From NCBI GenBank assembly GCA_002450925.1, contig DKAU01000013.1, positions 310 through 9,091 on the forward strand: DNA of 8,782 nt. The letters run 5' to 3'. Below are positions 6,993-8,782 of the stretch, piece after piece (within the stretch, counting starts at the first letter, position 1; each line of letters begins with the position of its first letter). A model generated the notes under the pieces. The model saw only the letters and a list, made by a program, of their open reading frames with translations. It did no database searches and was not told where the DNA came from. A program made the position numbers and the translations under genes. Origin of the DNA: Thiobacillus sp. UBA6918 (lineage in GTDB: Bacteria > Pseudomonadota > Gammaproteobacteria > Burkholderiales > Thiobacillaceae).

Positions 6993-8249
6993 TCATTCCC
7001 TGATTAGCGAGCTAGCCTGTTCAATCGCAATATCATCAAACCAGATGCCGCCGCTGACGTCATAGTCCAGCGCAATCCGGCCTGCCAGTTCCAGCCTCAA
7101 TACCTGTACCGGGCAGCCGGCAGGTACGGTGAACTGACCGCGGAAGCGGGTCCACTGATCCATGCCTGAAAAGCGGTCAGACACTGTTAACGGCATATTC
7201 TGGCCCAAACAATAGACCGCCCATTGCATGCCTTCATTTGCCTTGAGATTGTCAGGCCGTGCCCGACCCTGCAGGTAGTAGGTCCCTGAAGGCAGCAGCA
7301 GGTACTGGGTCAGATTTTCGAACTTGATCCGCAATCCCTTGAAAATCAGGTGCAAGGCCCTTTCGCCTGTCGTGCCGTAGGTGGTCGCGGTTTCCATGAC
7401 GACCGCAGGATTTTTCTGGTAAATCCAGCCAAATCCCGTATTTGAAAGACGCGCCTCGAAGCTGCCGTTGTACACGTAACCGGACTGAGCGATTTCTTCT
7501 TTCGACAGGCTGTTCAGCCAGACAAACCACGATTCCGTCCATGCCCCGTCCTTTTGCAGACGTTGAATGTAAGACTGCAATGCATCTTGCGGGAGCCGGT
7601 TCACGCTTTTGCTCGACAGACTGAAAAGACGCCGAGCAGTATCAGTACTGGCAGCGCTTCTGGCGGCATGCACAAAAAAATCCGACCACCATGGCACCTG
7701 CTCCTGCAACAGTTTTTCAAATGCAGGCTCGCTTGCAGGGTCTTCGGCGCTGCTCAACAAATACGGATAAAGCTTCGACCGCATGGCGGGCTGATGGCGC
7801 AATACCGTGTTCCAGTGAGGCAGCGCACCAGCGAAGTCACCCCGCCGCAGTTGATACAAGGTCACGTCCAGCTGGACGTCGCTGCGCTGGGGCCCCATCT
7901 CCGACGCCGTCTCCATGGCCCGGCCTGCCAGCTTGTTCATGCCGCCTTTTTCCAGCAACTTGCCCAGGGCTGAATAGCTGCGGCTTTCTGCGGGGTTTTC
8001 CGTGATTGCGACGCGCAAGCGATTTAGCGCAACATCCGGCTTGTTCTCGAGATCGCGCATTCCCGCATCCAGATTCGCCTGGGGATGCCTTGCATGCCAG
8101 CCAAGCGCCTTGTCGGGATCCTTGTCTACCCAAACCGCATGGTTGGCCATGCCCAGCGTCACGATACGCCAGGCAAGCCATGCACCGGCAATGGCCGCAA
8201 GTCCCCATTTCAGGGAGACCGGAATCGAAATGACTTCTAATTTCGCCAT
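6993..8249 (-). CDS. Membrane-anchored TPR protein with C-terminal carbohydrate-binding-like domain
   Basis: This 418-residue protein has a short basic N-terminus and one helix at about 15-34 (KWGLAAIAGAWLAWRIVTLG). A helical region at about 46-155 resembles degenerate TPRs: PDVALNRLRVAITENPAESR, YSALGKLLEKGGMNKLAGRA and LRRGDFAGALPHWNTVLRHQ. More helices follow to about 250. The C-terminal part (258-412) looks like a jelly-roll carbohydrate-binding module: NGSFE (261-265), a GFGW strand, GERALHLIF (295-303), LPSGTYYLQGRAR (319-331), W365-F373 and the closing GGIWFDDIAIE (400-410). Positions 347 and 379 are cysteines. Its ATG shares one base with the stop of the upstream NTF2-like gene (TGATG), with GGGGGG about 6-11 nt before it, so the two are coupled. 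The topology predicts TPRs and sugar-binding domain in the periplasm. A scaffold role in polysaccharide assembly is inferred from the ligase nearby; no enzyme motif is visible. Confidence 0.78.
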   Translation of the reverse strand: MAKLEVISIPVSLKWGLAAIAGAWLAWRIVTLGMANHAVWVDKDPDKALGWHARHPQANLDAGMRDLENKPDVALNRLRVAITENPAESRSYSALGKLLEKGGMNKLAGRAMETASEMGPQRSDVQLDVTLYQLRRGDFAGALPHWNTVLRHQPAMRSKLYPYLLSSAEDPASEPAFEKLLQEQVPWWSDFFVHAARSAASTDTARRLFSLSSKSVNRLPQDALQSYIQRLQKDGAWTESWFVWLNSLSKEEIAQSGYVYNGSFEARLSNTGFGWIYQKNPAVVMETATTYGTTGERALHLIFKGLRIKFENLTQYLLLPSGTYYLQGRARPDNLKANEGMQWAVYCLGQNMPLTVSDRFSGMDQWTRFRGQFTVPAGCPVQVLRLELAGRIALDYDVSGGIWFDDIAIEQASSLIRE

Positions 8250-8782
8250 CAGCTGCGCCCCCCGGCCAGGTAATGGAGCTCACTGATCAGGGCGCCGTTG
8301 CCACGGCGCACGAATTCCACCCGCACCTGACCGTCCTGCGTTCTCAACAGGGTCTCGCCCTTGCGCATGTGCGTGGATCGATAGCGCCCCTCACCGCGGA
8401 TAAATTCCCCATCGCGCGACCAGTTCATGCTCAGTATTTTCACATGCCGCAAATCCGTGCCCTTGAAAAGCGCATCGTATTCGCGACGAAGTTCGGATTT
8501 GCCCCCGGCATCCGCTTGCAAACCCTCGTCCAGCAAAGCCATGCAGGCCTGCACGTCACCTCGCTCATAGGCTTCCAGAAACCGCGCCAGCAATGAGTTC
8601 GGGTCGGGCAATGGTGGACGTGGCGACAACGATTCAACAGCAACAGGTTGTGAAACGACAGGTGCCGCGGGAGCCAATGCCTGGACTGGTGCGGGTTCCT
8701 GTTGTGGCAGAGCCGGTGTGCTTTGAATCACAGCTGGCTGAGGTGTGGCAGGTTTTGATGAAGCCACCATCACGGCCGAGAC
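8249..8782 (-). CDS. C-terminal part of a protein with Pro/Ala-rich linker and NTF2-like domain (cut by window edge)
   Basis: The frame is open to the right edge (177 residues visible), so GTG at 8773 or ATG at 8770 need not be the start. The first 60 visible residues are a low-complexity Pro/Ala/Gln/Val stretch (ALPQQEPAPVQALAPAAP), probably a flexible linker. Residues 63-172 look like an NTF2/SnoaL-type fold: the helix SLLARFLEAYERGDVQACMA (63-82), helix ELRREYDALFKG (97-108), then strands around VKILSMNWSRDGEFIRGEG, RVEFVRRGNG and LISELHYLAG. No catalytic residues are recognisable. The linker implies another domain upstream, off-window. It ends with a one-base overlap with the TPR gene (TGATG), so the two are probably made together. 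Confidence 0.65.
   Translation of the reverse strand, partial: VSAVMVASSKPATPQPAVIQSTPALPQQEPAPVQALAPAAPVVSQPVAVESLSPRPPLPDPNSLLARFLEAYERGDVQACMALLDEGLQADAGGKSELRREYDALFKGTDLRHVKILSMNWSRDGEFIRGEGRYRSTHMRKGETLLRTQDGQVRVEFVRRGNGALISELHYLAGGRS

Noticed and set aside
7670..7690. T-rich tract on the minus strand within the TPR gene
   Set aside because: No stable stem precedes it; it encodes the Asp-Phe-Phe of a conserved-looking helix.

Overview
The window looks like a chromosomal segment of a betaproteobacterium (inference). The purine enzymes, the DUF3108 genes next to purN and the polysaccharide genes all read like betaproteobacterial versions, and the base composition is moderately GC-rich. 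I see no rRNA, tRNA, CRISPR array, insertion sequence or phage gene. The window cuts genes at both ends.

Left part (1-1413, minus strand): an AI-2E/PerM-family membrane protein followed by the N-terminal 107 residues of PurC (SAICAR synthase), which leaves the window at base 1. There is no stop codon between them. The reading frame runs from the transporter ATG at 1413 through the purC ATG at 319-321 to the window edge. This is either a natural permease-PurC fusion or a lost stop codon or sequencing error, and it is the most unusual coding observation here.

Middle part (1455-4896, plus strand): a tight, translationally coupled operon, purM (TTG start), purN (GTG start, 4-nt overlap) and two tandem DUF3108 genes. 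The first DUF3108 protein has a signal peptide. The second is anchored by one membrane helix and has a TonB-like proline-rich spacer. PurM and PurN are cytoplasmic purine biosynthesis enzymes (AIR synthase and GAR transformylase), while the DUF3108 pair should act in the periplasm or cell envelope with unknown function. The operon and the purC/transporter unit diverge from a 41-nt intergenic region.

Right part (4900-8782, minus strand, convergent with the purMN operon across a 3-nt gap): what looks like part of a surface polysaccharide locus. In transcription order it has the C-terminal end of a protein with a Pro/Ala-rich linker and an NTF2-like domain, a membrane-anchored TPR protein with a C-terminal carbohydrate-binding-like beta domain, a small secreted FecR-like protein, and a polytopic O-antigen ligase/polymerase (Wzy_C) family protein. 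The FecR-like gene has its own likely promoter in a 137-nt AT-rich gap, and a TGATCA repeat pair that could fold over its start codon. A strong intrinsic-terminator-like hairpin with a U tract lies within the first codons of the ligase gene, suggesting attenuation of ligase expression relative to the FecR-like gene. How these four proteins cooperate is inferred from neighbourhood only.
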